A stretch of 11,885 nt of DNA from JBJXFK01 sp046155505 (GCA_046155505.1 JBJXFK010000074.1:1-11885); one strand, 5' to 3'. Positions 1 through 8,355 are shown, counted from the stretch's first letter. Notes: generated by a model not told the origin, from the letters alone. Numbers and translations are program-made.

Positions 1-434
1 TCAAGGAAGGCGAGATCGCGACGCTCGCGGCGTTGGAGTTTTGCACTGCGATCGCGGCGTGCGACGCGACCAGGGCCGGCGAGCTGCTCGACGCGACCGG
101 ATTTCAGCCGCTGCCGATGCAGGGACCGCTGCCCTATCCACCGACGCGGCCGATGCTGGCGGTCGATCTGGCGGCGAGCTTCAAGGCGCGGACGGCGGCG
201 TTGATCGATGAGATGCTGCTCGAGAAAGTGCAGCTTGTGAAGCGGGCGGGCGTCGAGCATGACTTTCTGGCGGTGGCCGAGTGGATGCTGCCGAGCGATC
301 ATGCAGCGCTGCTGGAGCCGGACGCGCAAACGCCGGGCTGGGTCACGCGGCGATGCGTGGTAGTGATTCGCGTGCGCGGGCGGCGGCCCTGGGTGATGGG
401 TGGGAACATTCTGGCGGCGCTGGGGGTGGGGTAG
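1..434 (+). CDS. Hypothetical protein, 3' part only
   Basis: The frame is open at the left edge of the window (first full codon at position 3) and ends with TAG at 432-434, so the start lies outside. About 143 residues are visible. The sequence is mixed alpha/beta in character, with an Ala-rich helical N-terminal part, a helix-like stretch containing KARTAALIDEMLLEKVQLVK, and a basic hydrophobic end (RRCVVVIRVRGRRPWVMGG). I recognise no catalytic motif, signal peptide or membrane segment. The codon use is GC-rich like its neighbours. It is followed by a 63-bp spacer carrying the promoter of the next gene set, so it is probably not co-transcribed with it by design. The function is unknown. The frame is convincing because of its length and composition, but the family is not recognised. 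Confidence 0.6.
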   Translation, partial: KEGEIATLAALEFCTAIAACDATRAGELLDATGFQPLPMQGPLPYPPTRPMLAVDLAASFKARTAALIDEMLLEKVQLVKRAGVEHDFLAVAEWMLPSDHAALLEPDAQTPGWVTRRCVVVIRVRGRRPWVMGGNILAALGVG

Positions 435-456
435 CGCGGAAGCGGGCACGGCGAAT

Positions 457-465
457 TGGTATACT
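457..465 (+). promoter_or_regulatory. Extended -10 promoter upstream of the toxin-antitoxin genes
   Basis: TGG followed by TATACT at 460-465 fits an extended -10 element (TGnTATAAT with one mismatch). The 17-bp-spaced -35 position (437-442, CGGAAG) does not resemble TTGACA, as is common for extended -10 promoters. Transcription would begin near 472. A GGAG ribosome-binding site at 485-488 lies 9 nt before the antitoxin ATG. GTATAC inside the -10 is palindromic and sits where an autoregulating antitoxin could bind, but no operator is clear. Confidence 0.5.
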
Positions 466-497
466 CTTGAAGTGGGTCGCGCTCGGAGTGTGAAGCG

Positions 498-785
498 ATG
501 GACGAGATACGCGGAACTTATCAAGATGGCGTGATTCGCCTTGAATCGCCGGTCTCCTGGCCGGACGGACAGCCAGTCGTAATCTCGCGCTGCGAACGAA
601 ACAGGCCGCTCGACGAGTCGACTTGGCCGACGACGCCGGAAGGACAAGCGGCGCTGGCACGGGCCTGGGACGAGGACTTCGAGCCGCTGGAGTTCACCAA
701 AGATGAGCTAGCGGATTGGGAGTCCTACCGTCAGCGGATGAAGCAGTTCAATGTTGAGGCCATGCGAAAGAAAATGGGGTTGTAA
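498..785 (+). CDS. VapB-like antitoxin (UPF0165/DUF104-type N-terminus)
   Basis: A 95-residue protein directly upstream of a PIN-domain toxin gene. The N-terminus (IRGTYQDGVIRLESPVSWPDGQPVVI, roughly residues 4-29) follows the pattern of the UPF0165/DUF104 antitoxins: Y-x-x-G-V, then L-x-x-x, then G-x-x-V-x-I. In that family it forms a beta-rich dimerisation and DNA-binding module. The remainder (about 35-95) is acidic and helical (RAWDEDFEPLEFTKDELADW), as expected for a toxin-binding tail, and ends in a basic helix. The ATG at 498 has GGAG 9 nt upstream. Only 2 nt separate its stop from the toxin start, the normal antitoxin-first arrangement. By family precedent it would neutralise the toxin and repress the operon; neither is shown by sequence alone. 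Confidence 0.75.
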   Translation: MDEIRGTYQDGVIRLESPVSWPDGQPVVISRCERNRPLDESTWPTTPEGQAALARAWDEDFEPLEFTKDELADWESYRQRMKQFNVEAMRKKMGL

Positions 786-787
786 GC

Positions 788-1189
788 GTGTCGCGTTACA
801 TGCTCGACTCCAACATCGCCGGTGAATTCTTGCCAAAGCGCAGCGCGCTTCGCGATCGCGCGAAGAAGCTGATCAAGTCCGGGCATCGTGTCGGGATCGC
901 CGCGCCGGTGGTCGGCGAGTTGTATGGGGGCGCTCAGTACAGTTCGACGAGGGAACGAAACCTCAACGCGCTCGACCGAGAGCTGGAACGCTGGCTGGTC
1001 TGGCCGTTCGACCTGAATGCGGCGTATGAGTATGGCCGGCTCTACGCCATGCTCCGCCGCGCGGGTCGTCCCATTCAGCACATCGACACACAGATTGCCG
1101 CCATCGCACTTTCGATTGGCGATTCGATCGGCGTCACGCGCGACAGTGATTTCACCGCGATTCCCGAACTCCGTTGCGAGGCTTGGTAG
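788..1189 (+). CDS. VapC-like PIN-domain ribonuclease toxin
   Basis: A 133-residue single-domain PIN protein. The acidic metal-binding residues are in the expected order: D7 (YMLDSN), E44 (VVGELYGG), D100 (HIDTQIAA), and D119/D121 in TRDSDF, followed by the usual I-P-x-L end. PIN toxins of the VapC type are Mg-dependent endoribonucleases, and many cut tRNA or the sarcin-ricin loop of 23S rRNA; the target here is unknown. I chose the GTG at 788, 2 nt after the antitoxin stop. An ATG at 800 would leave MLDSN and is possible, but removes the first beta strand residues. The TAG stop (1187-1189) is immediately followed by the ATG of rph at 1190, with no intervening base. All four acidic positions are intact, so the toxin looks active. 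Confidence 0.85.
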   Translation: MSRYMLDSNIAGEFLPKRSALRDRAKKLIKSGHRVGIAAPVVGELYGGAQYSSTRERNLNALDRELERWLVWPFDLNAAYEYGRLYAMLRRAGRPIQHIDTQIAAIALSIGDSIGVTRDSDFTAIPELRCEAW

Positions 1190-1912
1190 ATGACCCGATC
1201 CGACGGGCGAACGCCCGATCAACTTCGTGCCGTGCAGATTACGCGCGGCTTCACCTCGGCAGCCGCCGGCTCGGTCGTCATTCGCACCGGCGACACGATG
1301 GTGCTCTGCACCGCGTCGATCGAGGACGACGTGCCCGCATGGCGCGCGGCGAGCGGGCTGGGATGGGTGACCGCCGAGTACGACATGCTGCCGGGTTCCA
1401 CGCAAGGCCGTCGCGAGCGAAAACGCGCGGACGGTCGTACGCAGGAAATTCAGCGGCTGATTGGCCGATCGCTGCGAACGTGCGTTGATATGGCCAAGCT
1501 CGGCCCGCGAACGATCTATCTCGATTGCGATGTGCTGCAAGCTGACGGCGGGACGCGGACCGCGTCGGTTACGGGCGCGTATGTCGCGCTGTGCGACGCT
1601 GTGATGGTCGGCGTGGCGCGCGGGTTGTGGTCGCTTGACGCGCTCACGGGGGCGGTTGCCGCGGTCAGCGTGGGCATCGTCGGCGGGGCGGCGCTGCTCG
1701 ATCTTAACTATGTGGAAGACTCGAAAGCCGATGTCGATTGCAATTTGATCATGAACCGCCGCGACGAGTGGATCGAGGTGCAGGCGACCGCCGAGCGGGC
1801 GACGTACACCGATGCGCAGCTCGTGGCGATGCTGGCGCTGGGCAAGCGCGGCATCGAGACCTTGTTCGAATGTCAGAGGACGGCTCTCGAAGCGACCGTT
1901 TCGGGCGCATAA
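1190..1912 (+). CDS. rph: Ribonuclease PH
   Basis: A full-length 240-residue RNase PH, a phosphate-dependent 3'-to-5' exoribonuclease that trims tRNA 3' ends and other structured RNAs and acts as a hexamer in the cytoplasm. The N-terminus (SDGRTPDQLRAVQITR) has the standard family start, followed by GSVVIRTGDTMVLCTASIE, GLGWVTAEYDMLPGST (56-71) and the RADGRTQEIQRLIGRSLR helix (79-96). The phosphate-binding segment DCDVLQADGGTRTASVTGA (112 onward) and VEVQAT-type ending (IEVQATAE) are also present. No key motif is missing. The start codon directly abuts the toxin stop, implying translational coupling and a shared transcript. A lipoprotein gene follows after 8 nt. Finding a housekeeping RNase directly downstream of a PIN toxin suggests the toxin pair landed in front of it. 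Confidence 0.95.
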   Translation: MTRSDGRTPDQLRAVQITRGFTSAAAGSVVIRTGDTMVLCTASIEDDVPAWRAASGLGWVTAEYDMLPGSTQGRRERKRADGRTQEIQRLIGRSLRTCVDMAKLGPRTIYLDCDVLQADGGTRTASVTGAYVALCDAVMVGVARGLWSLDALTGAVAAVSVGIVGGAALLDLNYVEDSKADVDCNLIMNRRDEWIEVQATAERATYTDAQLVAMLALGKRGIETLFECQRTALEATVSGA

Positions 1913-1920
1913 TACGTGGC

Positions 1921-2784
1921 ATGACGAATTCACCCGTTTCCATCGCGCGGCTGCTGGCGGCGACGCTGCTCGCGGTCGCACTCGTCGGCTGCAATCAGAG
2001 CGGCGGTCTGAGCGCTGATGCGGCCAGCGCCGATGAAGACCTACACGCCATCCGCTGCATCAGCGTGCGCGGCGACACGCGGTTTCAACGCTCGAAGGAA
2101 TTTGCTGAGTCGCTCAAGAAGGTGAGCGGGGTACGCACTGATGCCGTGCAGGTCTACGACGTGGACGGCATCAGCGCCGTGTACTACGGGCGGTACGTGC
2201 GAGCCTACGATGAGAAAACTGGAGCCGAGTCGTATCGGCCCGATCCGCTGCGCGATCTTGAAATGGTGCGGAGTCTCTCGCTGACCATCGAGGGCCGTGC
2301 TGTGTGGCCGTTTGTGCATGCGACGATGGCAGCCCTGCCGACGCAGGCGGGGCGGCTGGCCAAGTGGGATTTGACCAACAACCCCGGTCACTACTCGCTG
2401 CAAATCGCGGTCTTCTATAACACCCCCGACATGCGCAGCCGCAAACAGGCGGCGGAGGAATACTGCAAGATCTTGCGCGACCAGGGTGACGAGGCGTGGT
2501 ATCACCACGGCGACACGAATAGTTGCGTGTTCATCGGCTCGTTTCCGAAAGAAGCGATCCAGGCGTCGCGGCGAGAAAATCAGTACAGTGGTTCGGTGGA
2601 GTTCATCGAGCGGATCGTTGATCCGAAGTTGATTGAGACGCAAAAAAAATTCCCGCACAACACGCACAACGGTGCGACGTTTTTCGAGGTGTCGGTCGAT
2701 CCCAAGACGCGTCAGAAAAAGCGTGAGCCGCACACGAGTTTCGCGGTGCAGGTGCCGAAGCGGCAGGGCGTCGTGCAGCCGTAG
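1921..2784 (+). CDS. Lipoprotein with two SPOR-like segments
   Basis: A 287-residue predicted lipoprotein. The signal peptide runs from MTNSPVSIARLL to a good lipobox, L21-V-G-C24, followed by a short Ser/Ala/Asp linker. Two segments share the SPOR-like pattern of a first strand, a helix, and a closing V-x-x-G-x-[YF]: residues about 44-92 (IRCISVRGDTRF through AVYYGRY) and about 157-208 (HYSLQIAVFYNT through CVFIGSF). SPOR domains bind denuded peptidoglycan glycan strands, usually at division sites. Divergence is high, so this is a fold-level suggestion. I start at ATG 1921 because it opens a clean signal peptide; upstream in-frame sequence overlaps rph and is unlikely to be coding. There is no obvious Shine-Dalgarno. 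The gene lies 8 nt after rph and ends at a TAG inside the palindromic element that follows. Confidence 0.75.
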   Translation: MTNSPVSIARLLAATLLAVALVGCNQSGGLSADAASADEDLHAIRCISVRGDTRFQRSKEFAESLKKVSGVRTDAVQVYDVDGISAVYYGRYVRAYDEKTGAESYRPDPLRDLEMVRSLSLTIEGRAVWPFVHATMAALPTQAGRLAKWDLTNNPGHYSLQIAVFYNTPDMRSRKQAAEEYCKILRDQGDEAWYHHGDTNSCVFIGSFPKEAIQASRRENQYSGSVEFIERIVDPKLIETQKKFPHNTHNGATFFEVSVDPKTRQKKREPHTSFAVQVPKRQGVVQP

Positions 2785-3053
2785 CGAGTGGGCCGCCGAG
2801 GCCGACGCGATTTCGCGTAGCGATCGGGCCTCCGTGCCCGACGGCGAGCGTCAGCGATCCGAACGCGAAGCGCAAGCGAGTGACGCTCGCGCAACGAGCG
2901 CCGCAACCGAGCCCCGACCGTGAGGGAGGGGTTGTGTCGGGGCGCGAGTTGAACCCCTTGCTTACGCGCGGGGCTCGGTTGCGTCTCGCTGCGCGAGCCG
3001 CCGTCGGACACGGAGGCCCGATCGCTGCACCGTCGCGCAGAGCGACGTGAGCG

Positions 3054-3059
<6 letters not shown>
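2779..3059. repeat. Complex palindromic element between convergent genes
   Basis: Nested inverted repeats fill the spacer. The tips are CCGTAGCG at 2779-2786 and its reverse complement at 3052-3059. A 28-nt arm at 2819-2846 matches the reverse complement of 2999-3026 with one mismatch. A perfect 13-nt arm (GCAACCGAGCCCC) at 2903-2915 pairs with 2970-2982, and the sequence between these arms (about 2884-2902 with 2983-3000) is also largely complementary. Local hairpins sit on each side (2806-2817 and 3031-3047), and CCCCGAC/GTCGGGG (2912-2918, 2936-2942) offers an alternative inner stem. The TAG in each tip is the stop codon of the adjacent gene. It could act as a bidirectional terminator or be a dispersed non-autonomous repeat; I recall similar GAGCCCCGACCG motifs from planctomycete genomes but cannot confirm this. 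Confidence 0.8.
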
Positions 3060-4988
<1,929 letters not shown>

Positions 4989-5017
4989 GGCGGCGGATGG
5001 TACGCCGGTCGCTCGCG

Positions 5018-5066
5018 CGAAAACAGAACCCCGCCGCACGAGCCCAGAGTCGCGCGGCGGGGGTTC
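5018..5066 (-). terminator. Rho-independent terminator after the Pro-rich lipoprotein gene
   Basis: On the minus strand, GAACCCC (5066-5060) pairs with GGGGTTC (5032-5026). The stem continues through the CGCCGCG/CGTGCGGCG stretch to about 5041/5050 with one bulge (5059) and one mismatch (5038/5053), around a loop of about 8 nt. It is followed by TGTTTTCG (5025-5018), a short U tract. It lies 19 nt after the lipoprotein stop and 37 nt before the selB start, so the two genes are probably separate transcription units. Confidence 0.8.
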
Positions 5067-5084
5067 GGACGAAGTGGAACGGAA

Positions 5085-5993
5085 TTAGCCGCCGAAGCAA
5101 ACGTCACCGGCGTGGTACCACTGTACCGGGCTGCCGTTCGCGTAGACGTTTCCCTGCTCATCGAAGTTCAGCACGATGAAAATCTGCTGCCCCGTCAGGT
5201 GCGCGGCTGACGTCGGCTCCACGAGGCTGATTCGAAACGCGATCGCCAGATCGCCGGTCTGCACGTACTGCGTCGTCCAGGCATCGCCGTCGTACACGCC
5301 AACGGTCACAAACACGATTCGTTCGCCCGGCGGGCTGACGAAGAACTGCTGAATGTTGGGCGTGCTCGGCGGAGAGACGCCGTCATAGACGGTCTGGATC
5401 AGCGTGTAGCTCGCCGACGCGCACAGGTACAGGTAATTTCGAATCGCGCCGCCGTTGCCGTCGCTGGTGTCGAACACCATCAACTTGCCGCCGAGTACAT
5501 CGTCGAGCCGCAGCCGGCAGTTCAAATCGCCCGCATTGCAAACCGGGCGGAGATTCGGGAACAGCGGCCCGGTCGGCGGCGGCGGCGGCGGAGGAGGTTG
5601 TACGACTGGATCGACCGGATTTGGGTCGATCGGTACGATGACCACGTTTGGATTGACCGGCGATCCGGGCTCAATGACCGGCGGTACGGGATCGACGGCA
5701 GGTGGCGGTTGAGTCGTTCCGCTCGTCCCGTTCGCAGTTGATCCCGTCGATTGACCGCCGTGGCCCGACGGCCCACTGTTGTTGCCGCTATTGCCGCTTA
5801 CGCTATTGTTCGTCGTGCTGACGGGGACTTCCGGGTCGTCGTCGGTCGCGTTCGCCAACGTCTGATTGGCGGTGTTGCCGAGGTTCTCGATCGCGGCGGC
5901 GATCGCTTCATCGGTCTCCGGAAGACAACCGGTCAACATCAGATTCAGGCAGCCGGAAACCAGAAGGGCGGTGGTGTTCATCATGCGTTTCAT
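5085..5993 (-). CDS. Lipoprotein with Pro/Gly/Asn-rich linker, unknown function
   Basis: A 302-residue predicted lipoprotein. The signal peptide MKRMMNTTALLVSGCLNLML leads to lipobox L20-T-G-C23. A second match (V12-S-G-C15) occurs earlier, but cleavage at C23 fits the hydrophobic core better. Residues about 50-100 are low-complexity Asn/Ser/Gly/Thr, and 100-145 are Pro/Val-rich, with eight consecutive prolines at 133-140. That run is encoded by CCT CCT and six CCG codons and would be expected to need EF-P. The C-terminal domain (about 145-302) looks globular and beta-rich (e.g. ERIVFVTVGVYDG, GQQIFIVLNFDEQGNVYANG) with cysteines near 152, 159 and the end. It may form disulfides outside the cytoplasm. 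No family is recognised. The ATG at 5993 has GAGGAGA 5 nt upstream. The gene is followed by its own terminator, so it is probably monocistronic. Confidence 0.8.
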   Translation of the reverse strand: MKRMMNTTALLVSGCLNLMLTGCLPETDEAIAAAIENLGNTANQTLANATDDDPEVPVSTTNNSVSGNSGNNSGPSGHGGQSTGSTANGTSGTTQPPPAVDPVPPVIEPGSPVNPNVVIVPIDPNPVDPVVQPPPPPPPPTGPLFPNLRPVCNAGDLNCRLRLDDVLGGKLMVFDTSDGNGGAIRNYLYLCASASYTLIQTVYDGVSPPSTPNIQQFFVSPPGERIVFVTVGVYDGDAWTTQYVQTGDLAIAFRISLVEPTSAAHLTGQQIFIVLNFDEQGNVYANGSPVQWYHAGDVCFGG

Positions 5994-6032
5994 GGTTGTC
6001 TCCTCGCGTTCGACGTTCGCGGCGGCGGTCGC

Positions 6033-6129
6033 TCGACCGCGGTGGCCCGAATCGGCTCACGAAAGGGGGATACAACTGCAACGCACCCAACCGGACATAG
6101 ACGGAAAAAAAATGCCACCGCGGGGTCGA
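6033..6129. repeat. Inverted repeat flanking the upstream region of the Pro-rich lipoprotein gene
   Basis: TCGACCGCGGTGGC (6033-6046) recurs in inverted orientation as GCCACCGCGGGGTCGA (6114-6129), differing by a 2-nt insertion. The arms enclose 67 bp of spacer, including an A8 tract (T8 on the minus strand, immediately after the arm that follows the 6132 stop). The arrangement could form a terminator for the upstream CoA-binding gene with its second arm downstream, or flank the lipoprotein promoter. No clear -10/-35 pair is visible between the arms. Confidence 0.45.
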
Positions 6130-6131
6130 CC

Positions 6132-6509
6132 TCAGGCAAAGTCGCTCGGACGCCGACCGACATCAACGATGCTGCACGCCAACAGCGGTGTCAGCCCCAA
6201 CCGCTCGCTTTCGCGCATCAACTCGTCGCTCTCGGCCCCCGGATTGACGAAAAACTCGCTCGGTGCCAACCGGGCGATCGCCGGCAGACACTGCACGCCC
6301 AAGTCAGGCGGCAGGTAGAGCGACACGCGATCGATCGGTTGTGGCAGGTCATCAACGCTGCGATAGACCGGTAACCCCTCGATCTCGCCGCCGCGCGGAT
6401 TGACGGGGTAGACCGTCCAGCCCTGCGCCAGATGTGCGCGAACGCTCTTGTTGCCGAACTTGGTCCGATCGCTCGACGCGCCGACGATCGCTACGGTCTG
6501 ATTTTGCAT
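6132..6509 (-). CDS. CoA-binding-fold protein (YccU-like)
   Basis: A 125-residue single-domain Rossmann-fold protein of the CoA_binding_2 (YccU-like) type. The nucleotide-binding start VAIVGASSDRTKFGNKSVR (6-24) carries the G-A-S motif. It is followed by GWTVYPVNPRGGEIEGLPVY, the diagnostic V-x-P-V-N-P strand with the following G-x-x-V-Y, and then VSLYLPPD, FFVNPGAESDEL and a late Cys (LLACSIVDVG). Homologues bind CoA, but their cellular role is mostly undefined. This stand-alone domain lacks the ligase parts of acyl-CoA synthetases. The start ATG at 6509 has GGGAGCC just upstream; an in-frame ATG at 6527 would add six residues before the conserved strand. The gene diverges from the STAS gene across a 100-bp spacer that must hold both promoters. 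That spacer contains a short palindrome CGAAT-n6-ATTCG at 6557-6572. Confidence 0.85.
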   Translation of the reverse strand: MQNQTVAIVGASSDRTKFGNKSVRAHLAQGWTVYPVNPRGGEIEGLPVYRSVDDLPQPIDRVSLYLPPDLGVQCLPAIARLAPSEFFVNPGAESDELMRESERLGLTPLLACSIVDVGRRPSDFA

Positions 6510-6609
6510 GGCTGGCTCCCGAAGCATGGCCCCACGACATCCGATAGGAGGATAGGCGAATCCCGCCATTCGATTGGGCCGCGGGTTCGCAGGCACGCGC
6601 AGGGGCGAA

Positions 6610-7113
6610 ATGATGGGCGCGGACACGCCGCAGATCAGCGTCGGAACCTGGAAAGAGGGCCTGTACATCAACGTACACGGGCGCGCCACGCAGCGCGTCT
6701 GCCCGACGATCGAGCAGGTGATCAACGATTTTTTCAGCGAGAATCGCGAGAAGCCGCGGCTGACGATCGACCTGTTTCAATGTGCGTGGGTGGATAGCAC
6801 GTTTGCCGGCTGGCTGGCGGGCCTGCAAAAGCGCATGTCGCGGATGAACGGCGCGGAGCTCTACCTGGCCGCGTGCAGCGAACGATGCAGGTCGTCGCTC
6901 GAAAAGATGAACCTGGTCAACATGTTCAAGTTCGTGGAAGAGGCGGTGCCCGAAGCGGTGCGGCAGGTGGCGTGCCCGACTACCGATCGCCCGGACAAGG
7001 CGACGCTGAAGCTGATGATGGAAGCGCATCGCGAGCTGATGGGCATGAGCGACAGCAATCAACGGATTTTCGGGCCGATTGTTTCGGCGTTGCAAAGGCA
7101 GATGGACGGGTAA
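6610..7113 (+). CDS. STAS-domain protein (anti-sigma factor antagonist-like)
   Basis: A 167-residue protein. The STAS core spans about 8-115: a first strand pair (ISVGTWKEGLYINVHGRATQ), then RLTIDLFQCAWVDSTFAGWLAGLQKRM (50-76), followed by AELYLAACSERCRSSLEKMNLVNMFKF. D62-S63 is the position of the phosphorylated Ser in SpoIIAA-like antagonists, so regulation by an anti-sigma kinase/phosphatase pair is plausible. A C-terminal extension of about 45 residues (TLKLMMEAHRELMGMSDSNQRIF) forms a helical tail not found in minimal STAS proteins. ATG 6610 and ATG 6613 are adjacent, with AGGGGCG just upstream; either is possible. A TTG at 6574 would add residues with no conserved character. No kinase, phosphatase or sigma factor gene is nearby, so the partner must be encoded elsewhere. 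Confidence 0.85.
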   Translation: MMGADTPQISVGTWKEGLYINVHGRATQRVCPTIEQVINDFFSENREKPRLTIDLFQCAWVDSTFAGWLAGLQKRMSRMNGAELYLAACSERCRSSLEKMNLVNMFKFVEEAVPEAVRQVACPTTDRPDKATLKLMMEAHRELMGMSDSNQRIFGPIVSALQRQMDG

Positions 7114-7126
7114 CTCGCGCTTGGGT

Positions 7127-7190
7127 GCTTTGAAAGAAAACGCCCGAAAATTTTCAAAGCTCGCGGAGCTTTGAAAATTTCTTTCAAAGC
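7127..7190. terminator. Hairpin of four alternating GCTTTGAAA copies, likely bidirectional terminator
   Basis: GCTTTGAAA occurs at 7127-7135 and 7168-7176 and, inverted, at 7152-7160 and 7182-7190. The central stem pairs 7148-7162 with 7166-7180 perfectly (15 bp, 3-nt loop). An outer perfect 13-bp stem pairs 7127-7139 with 7178-7190. A/T-rich flanks give short U runs on either strand. It lies between the convergent STAS and thioesterase genes (stops at 7113 and 7230), fitting a shared terminator. The four copies also allow two side-by-side hairpins instead of one. Confidence 0.7.
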
Positions 7191-7229
7191 CACTTTACGA
7201 CGCCGCGCCGGTTACCGCGCACATCTCCG

Positions 7230-7637
7230 TCAATTCTCGCCCGAAAGCACCGCATACAAGTCATCGGGCAACGTCGTCGGCCGCTTCTCCGGCCCGACAA
7301 GAACAAGCGTCGATGTCGCCTCGGTCAGCAATTCGCCGTCGCGTCGCAGCTCGTAGCGATGATCGACGCGCACGCGCGTGAGACGATCGGTGAACGTCGT
7401 CAACGTGAGCAAGTCGTCATAGCGGGCCGGTGCGCGATAGCGGCACTCCAGCTTGGCCACGACATAGAACAGCCGCCGCTCTTCCATTTCGCGATACGAC
7501 ACGCCGCTGAGCCGCAGCAACTCGGTGCGGCCGATCTCGAAGAACACGAAGTACTGCGCGTGATGCAGAAACCCCATCGCATCCGTCTCGGCGTAGCGAA
7601 TGCGGATTGGCACATCACACTGACTGACGGCGGGCAT
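7230..7637 (-). CDS. Acyl-CoA thioesterase, YbgC/4HBT hot-dog family
   Basis: A 135-residue single hot-dog-fold protein. The family signature RIRYAETDAMGFLHHAQYFVFFEIGRTELLR covers residues 12-42. It contains the catalytic Asp (D19 in ETDAMG), and H25 in the position of the conserved His of 4-hydroxybenzoyl-CoA/YbgC thioesterases. The rest (VVAKLECRYRAPARYDDLLTLTT, then VRVDHRYEL and EATSTLVLV) matches the typical strand order and length. Members hydrolyse acyl-CoA thioesters, and YbgC itself associates with the Tol-Pal operon; here no tol genes are adjacent, so I do not assign ybgC. The ATG at 7637 overlaps the 3' end of the upstream methyltransferase gene by 23 nt and has GGAG 9 nt upstream, within that gene. 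It is the last gene of a three-gene minus-strand operon. Confidence 0.9.
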   Translation of the reverse strand: MPAVSQCDVPIRIRYAETDAMGFLHHAQYFVFFEIGRTELLRLSGVSYREMEERRLFYVVAKLECRYRAPARYDDLLTLTTFTDRLTRVRVDHRYELRRDGELLTEATSTLVLVGPEKRPTTLPDDLYAVLSGEN

Positions 7638-8355
7638 GACTAATACTCCAACTCACCGGCCAGGGCGACAAGTACGCAACGAGCAGAATCGGCCAGTTGA
7701 GATACTTGCGCGCACGCTCGGAGCGCGCAGCCAGACCGTCGTCCACGGCGTACTCGCCAAGGTGCTTGATGTGCAAATCCGCCTTCAGCGCCGCCATCAC
7801 GTAGTCACTGACCTGGTGCGGGTGACTGTGCGGCCGCGTTTCGCGCCCACTGGCCGGGTCGGTGAACCGCGCCGAGATGCCGCGCAGCATCATTGCGGGA
7901 TGCAGAGTCGAGATGATGACGTGCCCGGTCGGGCGAATCACGCGGCGAAATTCGCGAAAAATACTCTCCATGTAGCGAATGTGCTCGAGCACCAGCCCCG
8001 ATATCACGAGATCGATCGACCTGTCCGCGATCGGCAGTGGCTTGTGCAGGTCATGTTCGAAAAACCGCACACGATCACCGCCCGGCTTCGCCCGCGCGCG
8101 TGCCAGCATTCCCGGCGACAAATCGCACGCCGACACGTTCGCGCCCGCGGCCGCGAGCTCGATGCTGTGCCGTCCCGTGCCGCAGCCGGCATCCAGCACG
8201 TCTTCGCCGCGCACATCCCCAAGTATCCACGCGAGGTGCTGCCGCTCGACGGCGATCAGCGGATTGTCCTCGTCGTCATAAATCTCGGCCCAGCGGTCGT
8301 AGCCGTCGCGCACTGAGACATGTTCGATCGTCGGTGCGTCGCGATGCTCGTTCAC
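7615..8355 (-). CDS. Class I SAM-dependent methyltransferase
   Basis: A 246-residue Methyltransf_11-type enzyme. The N-terminal helix region DGYDRWAEIYDDEDNPLIAVE (17-37) is typical of small-molecule methyltransferases of the BioC/UbiE-like group. Motif I is VLDAGCGTGRHS (53-64), the acidic residue ending strand 2 is D78 (VSACDLSPGM), motif II is near DLHKPLPIADRSIDLVISGLVLEHI, and motif III resembles RVIRPTGHVIISTLHP. The substrate is unknown. The start is GTG at 8355, whose GTGA overlaps the stop of the upstream 545-aa gene by 4 nt. AGGGAGGT lies 5 nt before it, indicating strong coupled translation. The last 16 or so residues (SPWPVSWSISHARRQSV) run into the thioesterase gene and look less family-like. 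A +/-1 frame change near 7660 would end the protein before the thioesterase ATG, so a natural or sequencing frameshift is possible. Confidence 0.9.
   Translation of the reverse strand: MNEHRDAPTIEHVSVRDGYDRWAEIYDDEDNPLIAVERQHLAWILGDVRGEDVLDAGCGTGRHSIELAAAGANVSACDLSPGMLARARAKPGGDRVRFFEHDLHKPLPIADRSIDLVISGLVLEHIRYMESIFREFRRVIRPTGHVIISTLHPAMMLRGISARFTDPASGRETRPHSHPHQVSDYVMAALKADLHIKHLGEYAVDDGLAARSERARKYLNWPILLVAYLSPWPVSWSISHARRQSV

Noticed and set aside
731..1981. A 416-codon open frame on the minus strand
   Set aside because: It lies opposite the PIN toxin and rph, which have clear family motifs. Its translation is Arg/His/Ala-rich antisense composition without domains.
4989..5039. An upstream start for selB at 5039
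   Set aside because: The added 17 residues are not part of the SelB family N-terminus and would overlap the terminator hairpin and its U tract.
6557..6572. CGAAT-n6-ATTCG as an operator between divergent genes
   Set aside because: Five-base arms are expected by chance in a spacer of this size. It is mentioned with the CoA-binding gene but not called.
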